This document shows, piece after piece, positions 27,585 to 36,203 of a stretch of 64,000 nucleotides of DNA. Positions within the stretch are counted from its first letter, which is position 1. The number at the start of each line of letters is the position of its first letter. The translations under genes were made by a program, and so were the position numbers. Source of the stretch: Fimbriiglobus ruber (GTDB taxonomy: Bacteria > Planctomycetota > Planctomycetia > Gemmatales > Gemmataceae). The stretch spans positions 868,001-932,000 of the forward strand of contig NZ_NIDE01000004.1 in NCBI RefSeq assembly GCF_002197845.1, read 5' to 3'. The notes under the pieces are model-generated. The model saw nothing but the letters and a program-made list of their open reading frames with translations. It did not search any database and was not told where the DNA came from.

Positions 27585-27639
27585 GTCATCAAGTCGTCAA
27601 GTCTTCAGGTCATCAAGTCTAAGTTCTAAGTTCTAAGTC
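27585..27639. repeat. Short tandem repeats between gspF and gspE
   Basis: Four consecutive eight-base units (GTCATCAA, GTCGTCAA, GTCTTCAG, GTCATCAA; 27585-27616) are followed by GTCTAA and two GTTCTAA units. They lie between two genes of an operon and have no hairpin. Similar seven-base units occur at 34070-34090. Confidence 0.7.
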
Positions 27640-27683
27640 GGCAGACCGGAGTGGGCGACCCACCGACTGAGCGGACAAGGTTT

Positions 27684-29878
27684 TTACGCTTCGTCGAGGA
27701 CGGTTTCGCGGACGACTTCGTCCAGCGTGGTGACGCCGTTGTAGAGGGCCAGCAAGCCGCAGTCGCGGAGGCTCGGGACGCCCTGGTTGCGGAGGTAGAC
27801 CCGGAGCTGGTCGGTCGACGCTCCCCGGCTGATCATGTCGCGGAGGTCGTCGTTGATGATCATGAGTTCGTACAGGCCGGTCCGGCCCTTGAAGCCGTTG
27901 TTGTTGCACTTGTCGCAGCCTTCGCCGAAGAAGAACTTCCTGCCCTTCACCTCGTCCATCGTCAGGTTCAGTTCCATGACCTGGTCGCGGGTCGGCTCGT
28001 AGGGCGTCTTGCAGTGGACGCAGACGCGGCGGACGAGCCGCTGGGCCTGGATCGCCTCGACGGTGGCCGTGATGAGGAACGGCTCGACGCCCATGTCCCG
28101 CAAGCGGGTGATCGACGACGGGGCGTCGTTCGTGTGCAGCGTACTGAACACGAGGTGCCCGGTGAGCGACGCCTGGATGGCGATCTGGGCGGTCTCCAGG
28201 TCCCGCATTTCGCCGACGAGGACGATGTCCGGGTCTTGGCGGAGGATGGCCCGAAGGGCGTTGGCGAACGTCATGTCGATTTCGGAATTGATCGGGCACT
28301 GGATGAGCCCGTCGATTTCGTACTCGACCGGGTCTTCGGTCGTGATGATCTTGGTCTCGATATCGTTCAGTTCGCTGAGCGCGCTGTACAGGGTCGTCGT
28401 CTTGCCGGACCCCGTCGGGCCGGTCACGAGGGCGATGCCGTTGGGCTTGTGGATGACCTGGCGGAACTGGGCCAGCAGGTGCGGCGGCATGCCGACGCGG
28501 TCGAGGCTCAGGCCGACGCTGCCGCTGTCCAGCACCCGGATGACGACGCTCTCGCCGAACATGGTCGGGAGGACGCTGACCCGCATGTCGATGCGGTTGC
28601 CGCCGAGGTTCAGTTCGATCCGGCCGTCCTGGGGCACCCGCCGCTCGGCGATGTCCAGGTTCGACATGACCTTGATACGGGACGAGATGGCGTTCGCGAG
28701 GTGGCGGGGCGGCGGCACCATCTCGAGGAGCACGCCGTCGCACTTGTACCGCATCTTGTATTCTTCTTCGAACGGCTCGAAGTGAATGTCGGACGCCTTG
28801 TCGCGAATCGCCATCAACAGCACCATGTTGATGAGCTTGCGGACGGGGGCCGAGTTGGCCATTTCCTCCAGGTCGTCCAGGTCGATGCTGGTTTCCCGCT
28901 TGCCCGCCTTGGCCCCAAGTTCGCTGTCGGCCTCGAGCGCCGCGATGATGCTGGTGATCGACTCCTCGGGCGCCCCGTCGGCCCCGCCGGCCCCGCCATA
29001 CGCCTTCTGCATGAAGGCGTCCAGCGCCTTCTGGGGCGACAGGACGGCGGACACCTGGCGGACGCCGAGGAAGTTGCGGATGTCGTCGAGGGCCTGCAGG
29101 TTGTTCGGGTCGGCCATCGCCACGGTCAGGGTGTCGCTCTCGAAGGACACGGGCACGAGCTTGTACAGCTCGGCCATGTTCTTGGGTACGATCTTGATCG
29201 CCTCGGGCTGGGGCACCAGGTCTTCCAGCGTGGCGACCTTCATCCCGTGCGCTTCGGCCCGGGCCGTGAGGAGCTGCTCGTCGGTGACGAGGCCGCGCTG
29301 AATCGCGATGTCTTCGAGCTTGGTCTCCCCGGTCCGCATGTCCTCGTACATCGAGTCGAGCTGGGCGTCGTCGACGAAGCCGAGGTCAACGAGCTTTTGG
29401 CCGAGGAGCCGGCTGTTCGAGTCGACGTGTTGAAGCCGATTTTTCGTCGACGCGGGCTTTCTGGCGGGCGGTTCGGCCGGGGGCTTCGTCCCGGTCGGGG
29501 CTGGGGGCTTGGTGCCACCAGCGGCCGGGGCACCGGGTTTCGGCGCACCAGGTTTCTGTGCGCCGGGTTGACCAGGAACGGCTGGTTTGGCGCCGGGTTG
29601 GCCGGGTACGCCGGGTTTGGGCGCGCCCGGTTGAGGTTGACCGGGGACGCCGGGCTTCTGTGCGCCGGGCTGACCCGGTGCTGCGGGCCTGACGCCGGGT
29701 TGGCCGGGGACGCCGGGCTTCGCACCAGGAGTCGGTTGGCCAGGGACGCCGGGCTTCACGCCGGCGGCCGGTTGACCGGGCGCGGGGGCTTGGGCGCGCC
29801 GGGGACCGTAGGCTTGGGGGCGCCGGGTTGGGGTTGGCCGGCCGGCTTCTTCGGGTCGTTGGTCGGGGGGATCGCCAT
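27684..29878 (-). CDS. gspE: GspE/PilB-type secretion ATPase with collagen-like N-terminus (probable one-base frameshift)
   Basis: Hexameric ATPase that powers pseudopilus or pilus assembly. After an N-terminal extension of about 130 residues of P-G-x-P-G-Q repeats comes an MshEN/GspE-N domain (LGQKLVDLGFVDDAQLDSMY), then the motor with Walker A GPTGSGKTTTLYSAL, the Asp box ITTEDPVEYE, the His box ILRQDPDIVLVGEMRDLET and two Zn cysteine pairs (CVHC, CDKC). The motor frame remains open to 30026, but the upstream part is not protein-like. A better start is ATG 29878 in another frame (MAIPPTNDPKKPAGQPQPG), which joins the motor frame if one C is added to the G run at 29784-29788. So the stretch given is not a multiple of three. 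It is one of two such ATPases here. Confidence 0.85.
29473..29790 (-). repeat. Collagen-like coding repeats at the N-terminus of gspE
   Basis: Imperfect units of about 24-40 bases encode variants of PGVPGQPGAKPGVPGQP. They include several copies of GVPGQPG, GAKPG and GAQKPG. Repeats of this sort easily change copy number, so the length of the extension may differ between strains. Confidence 0.75.
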
Positions 29879-30034
29879 CGTTCTGTCCGCTCGGTGTCTT
29901 GAGGATTGAAAGCGGCTCGACCGGGAAGCTCGGGGTGTTCGTCCCTGTTGCCGGGAACCGCAGGTCCGTCGTCCGAAGTACCAGAAATGGAATCAATCCC
30001 GCCCGGTCGCCCGAGCGGGACGCCATTAACTTAC

Positions 30035-31189
30035 TTATTTCTTGCCGCGACGAGGCTTTTCGTCCTCCTCGTCGTCATCGTCCTCGTCATCATCGTCCTC
30101 GTATTCGTCGTCGTCGTCGCCGTCGTCCAGCATCCCACGTTCGGCTTGCGAGATCTTGGCTGCCAGTTCGGCCGGTTTCGAAGACTTGAGGAGGACTTCT
30201 TCCTTGTCGCAGAGGTCGTCTTTCCACATCCGGAACAGCGACTCGTCGAGGAGAAACATGCCGTCTTTGCGGCCGGTCTGGATCGACGAGTCGATCCGGT
30301 ACACCTTGTTTTCCCGGATCAGGTTCTGGATGGCTGGCGTGACGACCATCATTTCGTAGGCCGCGATCACGCCTTCCGGCTTCTTGGGCAACAATGCTTG
30401 TGACAACACACCCATCAGCGCGGTCGACAGCTGCGTGCGGATCTGGTCCTGTTGGTCCTTGGGAAACACGTCGATGATCCGGTTAACCGTGGACGCGGCA
30501 CCGGACGTGTGGAGCGTTCCGAACACGACGTGGCCCGTTTCGGCGGCCTCGATCGCCGCGTGGATCGTTTCCAAGTCCCGCATTTCGCCGACCAGGATCA
30601 CGTCCGGGTCCATCCGCAACGCCCGCCGGATACCTTCTTTGAAGTCCGGGACGTCGACGCCGATCTCCCGCTGGTTGACCGTACACTTCTTGTGCTTGTG
30701 GTAATACTCGATCGGGTCTTCCAGCGTGATGATGTGGCGGTCGTAGTTGTCGTTGATGAAGTTAATCATCGACGACAGACTGGTCGTTTTGCCGGACCCG
30801 GTCGGCCCGGTCACGAGCAAAAGTCCCCGCGGGCGAACGATCAGCGAGCGGATGGCCTCGGGCATCCGCAGTTGCTCGAACGTCAAAAACTGGCTCGGGA
30901 TTCGGCGGAGGACCATGCCGATCGTGCCGCGCTGCTTGAACACGGCCACCCGGAACCGGTACCCGTCGACGTACTCGATCGCGAAGTCCGCCCCCCCCTT
31001 TTGCTGCAGTTCCTGCTGGCAGCGGTCGGGCGTGATCGACTTCATGAGCGAAGCGGTGTCGTCGCTGTCGAGGACTTTGGCTTCCAGCTTGCGCATCCGC
31101 CCGTGGTGCCGCACCACCGGGGGTTGGCCGACACTGATGTGTAAGTCGCTGGCCTTCAGTTGAATCACTGTGGACAGCAACTTCTCCAT
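30035..31189 (-). CDS. pilT: PilT-type retraction ATPase with acidic tail
   Basis: A 384-residue PilT. It starts MEKLLSTVIQLKASDLHISVG, the N-terminal PAS-like domain, with the ASDLHI signature; Walker A is GPTGSGKTTSLSSM, the Asp box ITLEDPIEYY, the His box ALRMDPDVILVGEMRDLET, and the AIRNLI motif appears as AIQNLIREN. PilT normally depolymerises pili and drives twitching. ATG 31189 is preferred to the TTG at 31258, as it begins the family sequence, though without a clear ribosome site. The C-terminus carries a run of aspartate and glutamate with a final basic RRGKK (about 35 residues, 30035-30140) not found in typical PilT. It lies between the two GspE-like genes. Confidence 0.92.
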   Translation of the reverse strand: MEKLLSTVIQLKASDLHISVGQPPVVRHHGRMRKLEAKVLDSDDTASLMKSITPDRCQQELQQKGGADFAIEYVDGYRFRVAVFKQRGTIGMVLRRIPSQFLTFEQLRMPEAIRSLIVRPRGLLLVTGPTGSGKTTSLSSMINFINDNYDRHIITLEDPIEYYHKHKKCTVNQREIGVDVPDFKEGIRRALRMDPDVILVGEMRDLETIHAAIEAAETGHVVFGTLHTSGAASTVNRIIDVFPKDQQDQIRTQLSTALMGVLSQALLPKKPEGVIAAYEMMVVTPAIQNLIRENKVYRIDSSIQTGRKDGMFLLDESLFRMWKDDLCDKEEVLLKSSKPAELAAKISQAERGMLDDGDDDDEYEDDDDEDDDDEEDEKPRRGKK

Positions 31190-31191
31190 TG

Positions 31192-31629
31192 CGACAGTTG
31201 CCACAGTCGGAACCTCGGCTGGGGCGCGCGGACGAATCGATCGGGACGGGTGCAACAACGTTTCAAACGTCTCGTCGGGTGGGGGAGGTGAAACCTTCCC
31301 GACCCGGTTACGACATTATGCCGGTCGACTACCCGCGCGCCAAAACTTCGGGAACGAAACAAACAGAACGCAAAAAATCCGATACGACCTGTCGAGTGTC
31401 TTGCTTTTTCGGCAGGGGCTATCACAGCAAAAATCTGATTGAAACAACGATCGAATCGACCTATCGGAAGCCGGCCTCAATCGGCGGCTCCAAAAGACGG
31501 AACACCCTCCTTACAATAAGGGAAGCCAACTTCGCCTTTTCAAAAATGCCGTGACGCGAGCGATTCTCATTCGCTCGCGAATACGTATGGCTTGCCTGAG
31601 TTGGCAGCAATCTTCCGTTTGACCACTTT
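31192..31629. other. Gap between the first ATPase gene and pilT
   Basis: About 440 bases, low in GC around 31360-31560, between the end of the first ATPase gene and the pilT start. It probably includes a promoter for pilT and the downstream genes. It also holds the 23 possible upstream codons of pilT. No RNA gene or other frame is supported. Confidence 0.5.
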
Positions 31630-33348
31630 TTAGACTTCAATCTCCGTATTCTCGGCGTGGCAGGTCGAGAGCACTTCTTCGAGCGTGGTATTTCCCTTAA
31701 GTGCTTTGACTACACCATCTTCCAGAAGTGTTCTCATACCCCCGGAGCGGGCCTTTCGGCGGAGTTCTTGGGTCGGTGCCTGGGCAAAAGTCAACTCCCG
31801 AATGGCGGCCGTCATCTTCATCAATTCAAACACGGCGATGCGGCCGCGATACCCACCCTGACGGCAGTGGGCACAGCCCCGGCCCTTCATCCAGTTCGCC
31901 TTGGCCATTTGCTCGGGCGTGACCGCGGCGGCCCGGATTTCGGCTGCGGAGGGGGTGAACGGCTCCCGGCACTTGGGGCAGTTCACGCGGACCAATCGCT
32001 GGCCCATGATCGCGATGACCGAAGACGCGATGAGGAACGGTTGGACGCCGATGTCAACGAGTCGCGTTACAGCACTGGGCGCGTCGTTCGTGTGCAACGT
32101 CGAAAAAACCAAGTGTCCGGTCAGAGAGGCTTGCACGGCAATCTCGGCCGTCTCTTTATCGCGAATTTCTCCTACGAGGATGATGTTAGGAGCCTGGCGG
32201 AGCATGGCCCGAATGATCCGGGCGAAATTGAGCCCGATCTTGTGTTTGACTTCGACCTGATTGATCCCAGGCAGGTAATATTCGACGGGGTCTTCGGCCG
32301 TGATGATTTTCCGGTCCGGGCGGTTGAGTTCGTTCAGCGAGGCGTAAAGGGTTGTCGTCTTCCCTGAACCCGTCGGCCCGGTCACGAGGAAAATGCCGTT
32401 GGGCCTTTTAATGATCTGCTGGTACTTGACGTAGTCTTCTTCGCCGAAGCCCATGTCACGGATGTTGAGCTGGATGTTCCCCCGGTCCAAGATCCGCATG
32501 ACGGCGGATTGCCCGTGGACCGTCGGCAGCATGCTCACACGCAAGTCGAAGTGTTTGCCGCCGACCGTCATCTTGATCCGGCCGTCCTGGGGTCGGCGCT
32601 TTTCACTGATGTCGATGGACCCCATGATCTTAATACGCGACAGGAGTGCCGACAGGAGCCGGCGGGGTACCTGATCGCGCTCGACGAGAACACCGTCGAT
32701 CCGGTAGCGAACGCGGACGCGGTCGAGGAACGGCTCGATGTGAATGTCCGACGCCCGAAGGTTCACGGCCTCAGAGATGATCAGGTTGACGAGCTTGACG
32801 ACCGGGGCGTCGCTGTCGTCCGCGGACGCAAGGGCCGACGAGCTTTCGATTTGCGTGAATTCGATGGCCGTGTCGGTGAATTCGACCAGCATTGAGTCGA
32901 CGGACTCGGTTTCGCTCTGGCCGTAGTTCCGGTTGATTGCTTCCTGGATTTGTTCGTGAATCGCGAGGACGGGTTGCACGTCTTTATTAAGGATGAACTG
33001 GAGCTTCTGCAGGGCCTCGTAGTTACTCGGGTCGGCGGTGATCAGCTTGAGAACGTTGCCGTCCATCGAGAGCGGCAGCACGAGGTTTTCCCGGGCGACC
33101 GATTCGGGGACGAGTTCGATGATCGCCTTGGGAATTTCGACGGAGGTGAGATCGATGAACTGGACGCCGTGGAACTCCGCCATCGCCTCGATGATCTCGG
33201 TCGGGGTGGCGTAGTTGTGCTTGGCGAGCGCGTCCTGGAGCTTGATCCCCTGGGAAGTTGAGAACTCTTGTGCCTCATTCAATTGTTCAGGGCTCAGAAT
33301 CTTCTTTTTGATCAGAAGGTCAGTGTAATCGCCGCGCAATTTGGCCAT
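31630..33348 (-). CDS. GspE/PilB-type assembly ATPase
   Basis: A 572-residue hexameric ATPase of the GspE/PilB family. The N-terminal MshEN-like domain (DYTDLLIKKKILSPEQLNEA) and a second lobe are followed by the motor: GPTGSGKTTTLYASL, ITAEDPVEYYLPGI, ALRMAP-like AMLRQAPNIILVGEIRDKET, THLVFSTLHTNDAPSAVTRL, and two cysteine pairs (CPKC, CAHC) for zinc. ATG 33348 is chosen since GGAGCG lies six bases ahead. Length is normal, with no N-terminal repeats. It is the first gene of the secretion locus, and the second such ATPase (27684-29878) is more divergent, suggesting that the two act with different platforms, or that one is PilB and the other GspE. Confidence 0.92.
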   Translation of the reverse strand: MAKLRGDYTDLLIKKKILSPEQLNEAQEFSTSQGIKLQDALAKHNYATPTEIIEAMAEFHGVQFIDLTSVEIPKAIIELVPESVARENLVLPLSMDGNVLKLITADPSNYEALQKLQFILNKDVQPVLAIHEQIQEAINRNYGQSETESVDSMLVEFTDTAIEFTQIESSSALASADDSDAPVVKLVNLIISEAVNLRASDIHIEPFLDRVRVRYRIDGVLVERDQVPRRLLSALLSRIKIMGSIDISEKRRPQDGRIKMTVGGKHFDLRVSMLPTVHGQSAVMRILDRGNIQLNIRDMGFGEEDYVKYQQIIKRPNGIFLVTGPTGSGKTTTLYASLNELNRPDRKIITAEDPVEYYLPGINQVEVKHKIGLNFARIIRAMLRQAPNIILVGEIRDKETAEIAVQASLTGHLVFSTLHTNDAPSAVTRLVDIGVQPFLIASSVIAIMGQRLVRVNCPKCREPFTPSAAEIRAAAVTPEQMAKANWMKGRGCAHCRQGGYRGRIAVFELMKMTAAIRELTFAQAPTQELRRKARSGGMRTLLEDGVVKALKGNTTLEEVLSTCHAENTEIEV

Positions 33349-33697
33349 TGAAACGCTCCTGGGATCGAATAGGGTCAAAGAGACAAATGCTTGATTCTCT
33401 TTTGAAACAACGCGCCGGGCAAGACGGGAGTTAACGGGCGCGCCGATCGCGGCATGGGGATGAACACAGCCTATCCGCGGATGGGGTCAGAAATAGCCCC
33501 CATCTTGTCGCCGTGTTGCCAGGGACCGCAAATCAATTTTACTCGTTTTCTCCGAAATCAAAACTCGACCTGTGACGTGGTGCGACTTGAACGGCCGACG
33601 GGCGCCCGCGCGGCAGTCACGGACGGTGGTGCATTCCCCCCAATAACGTGTAACGCAGTGAGCCGTGCGGGCGTTGGCGGCAATTATGGGCAGCTGG
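33349..33697. other. Intergenic region before the secretion locus
   Basis: About 350 bases between the ATPase start and the orphan antitoxin gene, both on the minus strand. The promoter of the secretion locus should be here. A toxin gene would be expected downstream of the antitoxin, in this interval, but no suitable minus-strand frame is present. Confidence 0.5.
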
Positions 33698-33988
33698 TCA
33701 GGTTACTAATTCGCGAATGGTGCAAATGCTTGAAGTGGTAGAGTCGGGTCCATCGAAGACACTCGACTCCGTGAGCAGTTTGCGGAGGGGCGAGACCATT
33801 TTGGGCGGAGTATCCAGGGCGGCACAGAACTCATCCCAGCGGTCTGCTGCCAAGCGGACGTGGGCGTCGTCGCTCGACTCGGATTGCCCCGCAATAGTAA
33901 TCGTCACCTTCTGCTTGTCTTCGAGATCCAGTGGCCTTAGAGGCCGGAGTATCCCGTTCTCGTAGACGGCCTCGACATGCGTGATCAT
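33698..33988 (-). CDS. Orphan antitoxin-like protein (AF2212-type domain with a DUF1778-like tail)
   Basis: A 96-residue protein. The N-terminal half, THVEAVYENGILRPLRPLDL then EDKQKVTITI, is the AF2212/DUF104 fold of VapB-type antitoxins. The second half, ADRWDEFCAALDTPPKM and SPLRKLLTESSVFDG, matches the C-terminal toxin-binding part seen in DUF1778 (TacA-like) antitoxins. The start at 33988 has GGAGG seven bases upstream. Its usual partner, a PIN-domain or similar toxin, should follow immediately on the minus strand but is absent, so this is a solitary antitoxin, left over or acting elsewhere. The final 15 residues (DSTTSSICTIRELVT) look non-family and may be read-through past a decayed stop. 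Confidence 0.65.
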   Translation of the reverse strand: MITHVEAVYENGILRPLRPLDLEDKQKVTITIAGQSESSDDAHVRLAADRWDEFCAALDTPPKMVSPLRKLLTESSVFDGPDSTTSSICTIRELVT

Positions 33989-34069
33989 TCGCGCCTCCAC
34001 GTCCGATTCGTTGCCCGCGATCATTGTACCAAGGATTGATTCGATTTCCTCAGCACAGAATTTGCCTTG

Positions 34070-34090
34070 GTCACAAGTCACAAGTCACAA
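34070..34090. repeat. Three seven-base tandem repeats
   Basis: Three consecutive copies of GTCACAA lie between the antitoxin and ridA genes. The unit resembles the repeats at 27585-27639 in size and position between co-directional genes. Confidence 0.7.
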
Positions 34091-34108
34091 GGTAAACGTT
34101 GTTTCCCT

Positions 34109-34498
34109 TCACGCGTCCGGAATGATCGCGTCGGCTTCGATCTCGACCAGCATTTCCGGGTCGATGAGCTTACTCACTTCGACCATCGCGGTCGCCGGGC
34201 GGACGGCGCCGAACACTTCGCCGTGGGCTTTGCCGACCTTTTCCCAGTCCGCGATGTTCGTTAGGTAGATGCGGGTGCGGACAACGTGTTCGGGTTTCGC
34301 GCCCGTCTTTTCGAGCGCGGAGACGATCGTTTTCAGCGTCTGAACGGCCTGGGCATAAGGGTCGCCCTTGCCAACGAGCCCCTCGGGAGTGGCGGCGGTA
34401 CAGCCGGACACGAACACGAACGGGCCGACCTTCACCGCCCGGGAATAGCCGATAATCGGCTCCCACTTCCCGCCCGTGCTGATGTTCTCGCGCTTCAT
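34109..34498 (-). CDS. RidA (YjgF/YER057c/UK114) family enamine/imine deaminase
   Basis: A 129-residue protein with typical RidA length and pattern: [18 protein letters not shown] near residue 18, [20 protein letters not shown], and [18 protein letters not shown] with the arginine that binds the carboxylate of the enamine. RidA-type enzymes hydrolyse reactive 2-aminoacrylate made by PLP enzymes; the C-terminal [20 protein letters not shown] contains the usual glutamate. The second ATG of the ATG-ATG pair is used, with GAGGAACTG just ahead. It is 67 bases downstream of, and in the same direction as, the HAD phosphatase gene, so the two likely share a promoter. Confidence 0.92.
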   Translation of the reverse strand: MKRENISTGGKWEPIIGYSRAVKVGPFVFVSGCTAATPEGLVGKGDPYAQAVQTLKTIVSALEKTGAKPEHVVRTRIYLTNIADWEKVGKAHGEVFGAVRPATAMVEVSKLIDPEMLVEIEADAIIPDA

Positions 34499-34565
34499 CA
34501 CAGTTCCTCAATGGCCCGTCCGTTTGCGGGACGGGAACGGATGCAATTCCTTATTTGAATAGCAG

Positions 34566-35213
34566 TTACGCAACAGCCGGCAACAAGTCGAGCAAGTCCT
34601 TGAACCCCCGGAGGATGCGGTCCGGTCCCGCGTCGGCGACGGATTCCTTGCCCGTCGCGCCGCCCGGGACGATCCAGGTCGTAACCCCGGCCGCCTTCCC
34701 GACATGAACGTCGATCGCCATGTCGCCCACATAAATCGCGTCGCCCGGCGAAACCTCTAGCCGGCGAAGGGCCTCTAACAACATGGCAGGGTCCGGCTTG
34801 GGCCGGCCAACATCTTCGGGGCCGAGGACGGCCGCGAACAGCGGCCCGAGGCCGAGAGCCGTAACGAGGTGTTTCGTGAACTCCACCCGCTTGTTACTGC
34901 ACACCGCGAGTTTGAAGCCGCGGCGGGCGAGAACGGCGAGTGTGTCCGCGACGCCGGGCAGGAGTTTGGTCCCGGCCACCATCACGGTTTCGTGGTGTTC
35001 GCGGTATATCGCGACCGCCTCCTCCACGGGGGCGATCGGAACGAGGTTTTCCATGAGGTTCGGCAGTCCCAGGCCCACGTATTCGCGGACCACCGACTCG
35101 GGCACCACGGGCAAACCGTACGCAGCCCGGACGTGGTTCGTGCTGGCGGCGATGGCGGTGAAGCTGTCGGCCAGGGTTCCGTCGAAATCGAACAGGGCGG
35201 CGCGGGTCGGCAT
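34566..35213 (-). CDS. HAD-superfamily phosphatase, phosphoglycolate phosphatase-like
   Basis: A 215-residue hydrolase of the HAD superfamily, subclass IA. Motif I is LFDFDGTLADSF (nucleophile and acid aspartates at residues 9 and 11), motif II CSNKRVEF, motif III GRPKPDPAMLLEAL and motif IV YVGDMAIDVHVGKAAG with its magnesium aspartates. The helical cap lies at about residues 15-80. The family includes phosphoglycolate phosphatase (gph) and pyrophosphatase PpaX; the sequence does not decide between them. Divergent from the ECF sigma gene, from which it is separated by 106 bases, and followed by ridA on the same strand. Confidence 0.88.
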   Translation of the reverse strand: MPTRAALFDFDGTLADSFTAIAASTNHVRAAYGLPVVPESVVREYVGLGLPNLMENLVPIAPVEEAVAIYREHHETVMVAGTKLLPGVADTLAVLARRGFKLAVCSNKRVEFTKHLVTALGLGPLFAAVLGPEDVGRPKPDPAMLLEALRRLEVSPGDAIYVGDMAIDVHVGKAAGVTTWIVPGGATGKESVADAGPDRILRGFKDLLDLLPAVA

Positions 35214-35319
35214 GAGTCGGCCTCGTCTACACCGGGGGGCGCGGGCGAAAAGGGGTTACACCTTGCCGCCACCTGGGATATGGTATGAAAGCAGCCCTCC
35301 GGTCGAGGCCCCGCAGCCT

Positions 35320-35952
35320 ATGTCCGCCGTCCCGAACCCGCCCCCCACTCCCGACCCGGCGCCACCCCCGGACCGGGCGGCCCCGCCGCCCACGCCGGAG
35401 TACGTGTTCCGCGAATTCGCGCCGCGGATCTACAACATCGCCCGGCGGGTACTTGGAAACGACGCGGACGCCGAAGACGTGACCCAGGACGTCCTACTCC
35501 AGGTCGTGCGAAAGCTGCACACGTTCCGCGGCGACGCGTCCTTGCCGACGTGGCTGCACAAAGTCACCGTGAACTCGGCCCTCGCGCACCGGGAACGGCG
35601 GGCGAACCGGAACCGCCGCGAGACGGCGACCGGCGACGAACAGCTTCTCGATTCCGCCGGACTCGGCGAACACGCGCCGCCCGGGGTGACCCTGCCCCGC
35701 CCGCACGTCGACGCGGCCCCGGACGACATCGCCCTGGCGGTCGAGCAGCGGGCGCTCATCGACAAAGCCATCGCCCGTCTTCCGGAGGGAACCCGGGAGT
35801 TGTATGTCCTCGCCGACGTGGAGGGGCTGCCGAACGGCGAAATCGCGGACATCCTGGGCATGTCGGTCTCGGCCGTCAAGAGTCGGTTGCACCGGGCCCG
35901 GCTACGCATGCGCGAGCTGCTCGCGCCTCACTTCGAGGGGGCCACCCCATGA
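35320..35952 (+). CDS. ECF-family RNA polymerase sigma factor
   Basis: A 210-residue sigma-70 factor of the extracytoplasmic type. Region 2 is YVFREFAPRIYNIARRVLGN with DAEDVTQDVLLQVVRKLHTF; region 4 is LPEGTRELYVLADVEGLPNG with EIADILGMSVSAVKSRLHRA as its helix-turn-helix. Regions 1.1 and 3 are absent, as in ECF factors. The N-terminus has a proline-rich leader (PPPTPDPAPPPD). The gene's TGA overlaps the ATG of the zinc-type anti-sigma gene downstream (ATGA), so the factor and its inhibitor are co-translated. That arrangement implies control by membrane or envelope stress or by redox signals. The regulon is not in the window. Confidence 0.93.
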   Translation: MSAVPNPPPTPDPAPPPDRAAPPPTPEYVFREFAPRIYNIARRVLGNDADAEDVTQDVLLQVVRKLHTFRGDASLPTWLHKVTVNSALAHRERRANRNRRETATGDEQLLDSAGLGEHAPPGVTLPRPHVDAAPDDIALAVEQRALIDKAIARLPEGTRELYVLADVEGLPNGEIADILGMSVSAVKSRLHRARLRMRELLAPHFEGATP

Positions 35953-36203
35953 ACCTGTCGTGCCAGGACGTGACCGATTTGTTGGCGGAAATCTTCGACC
36001 GGTCGTTGCCCGTCGAGGTGCAGACTTTCGTCGAGCGACACGTCCACACCTGCCCGGATTGCGGGCACCGGGTCGACACGTACCGCGCCACCGTCGTGAT
36101 CAGCCGCTCGTTGCCGAAGTGCGATCGCCTCGTCCCGCTCCCGCCCGCGTTCGAGGAGCGGTTGCGGACACTACTGCGGCACGCCGAATCGAGACAGTGC
36201 TGA
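35949..36203 (+). CDS. Zinc-finger anti-sigma factor (zf-HC2/ZAS)
   Basis: An 84-residue small protein with the ZAS motif HVHTCPDC (H-x3-C-x2-C) near residue 36, preceded by helical segment CQDVTDLLAEIFDRSLP and followed by helices without a membrane segment. It is thus a soluble anti-sigma factor of the short type, which binds region 2 and 4 of its cognate ECF sigma and lets it go when zinc or redox status changes. The ATG overlaps the sigma stop by four bases. Family members are often membrane-anchored, but no such helix is present here. About 435 bases follow before the next gene. Confidence 0.85.
   Translation: MNLSCQDVTDLLAEIFDRSLPVEVQTFVERHVHTCPDCGHRVDTYRATVVISRSLPKCDRLVPLPPAFEERLRTLLRHAESRQC

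Noticed and set aside
27651-29909. Long plus-strand frame opposite gspE (752 codons)
   Set aside because: It is the antisense of a clear ATPase gene; its translation is D/V/R-rich without a domain.
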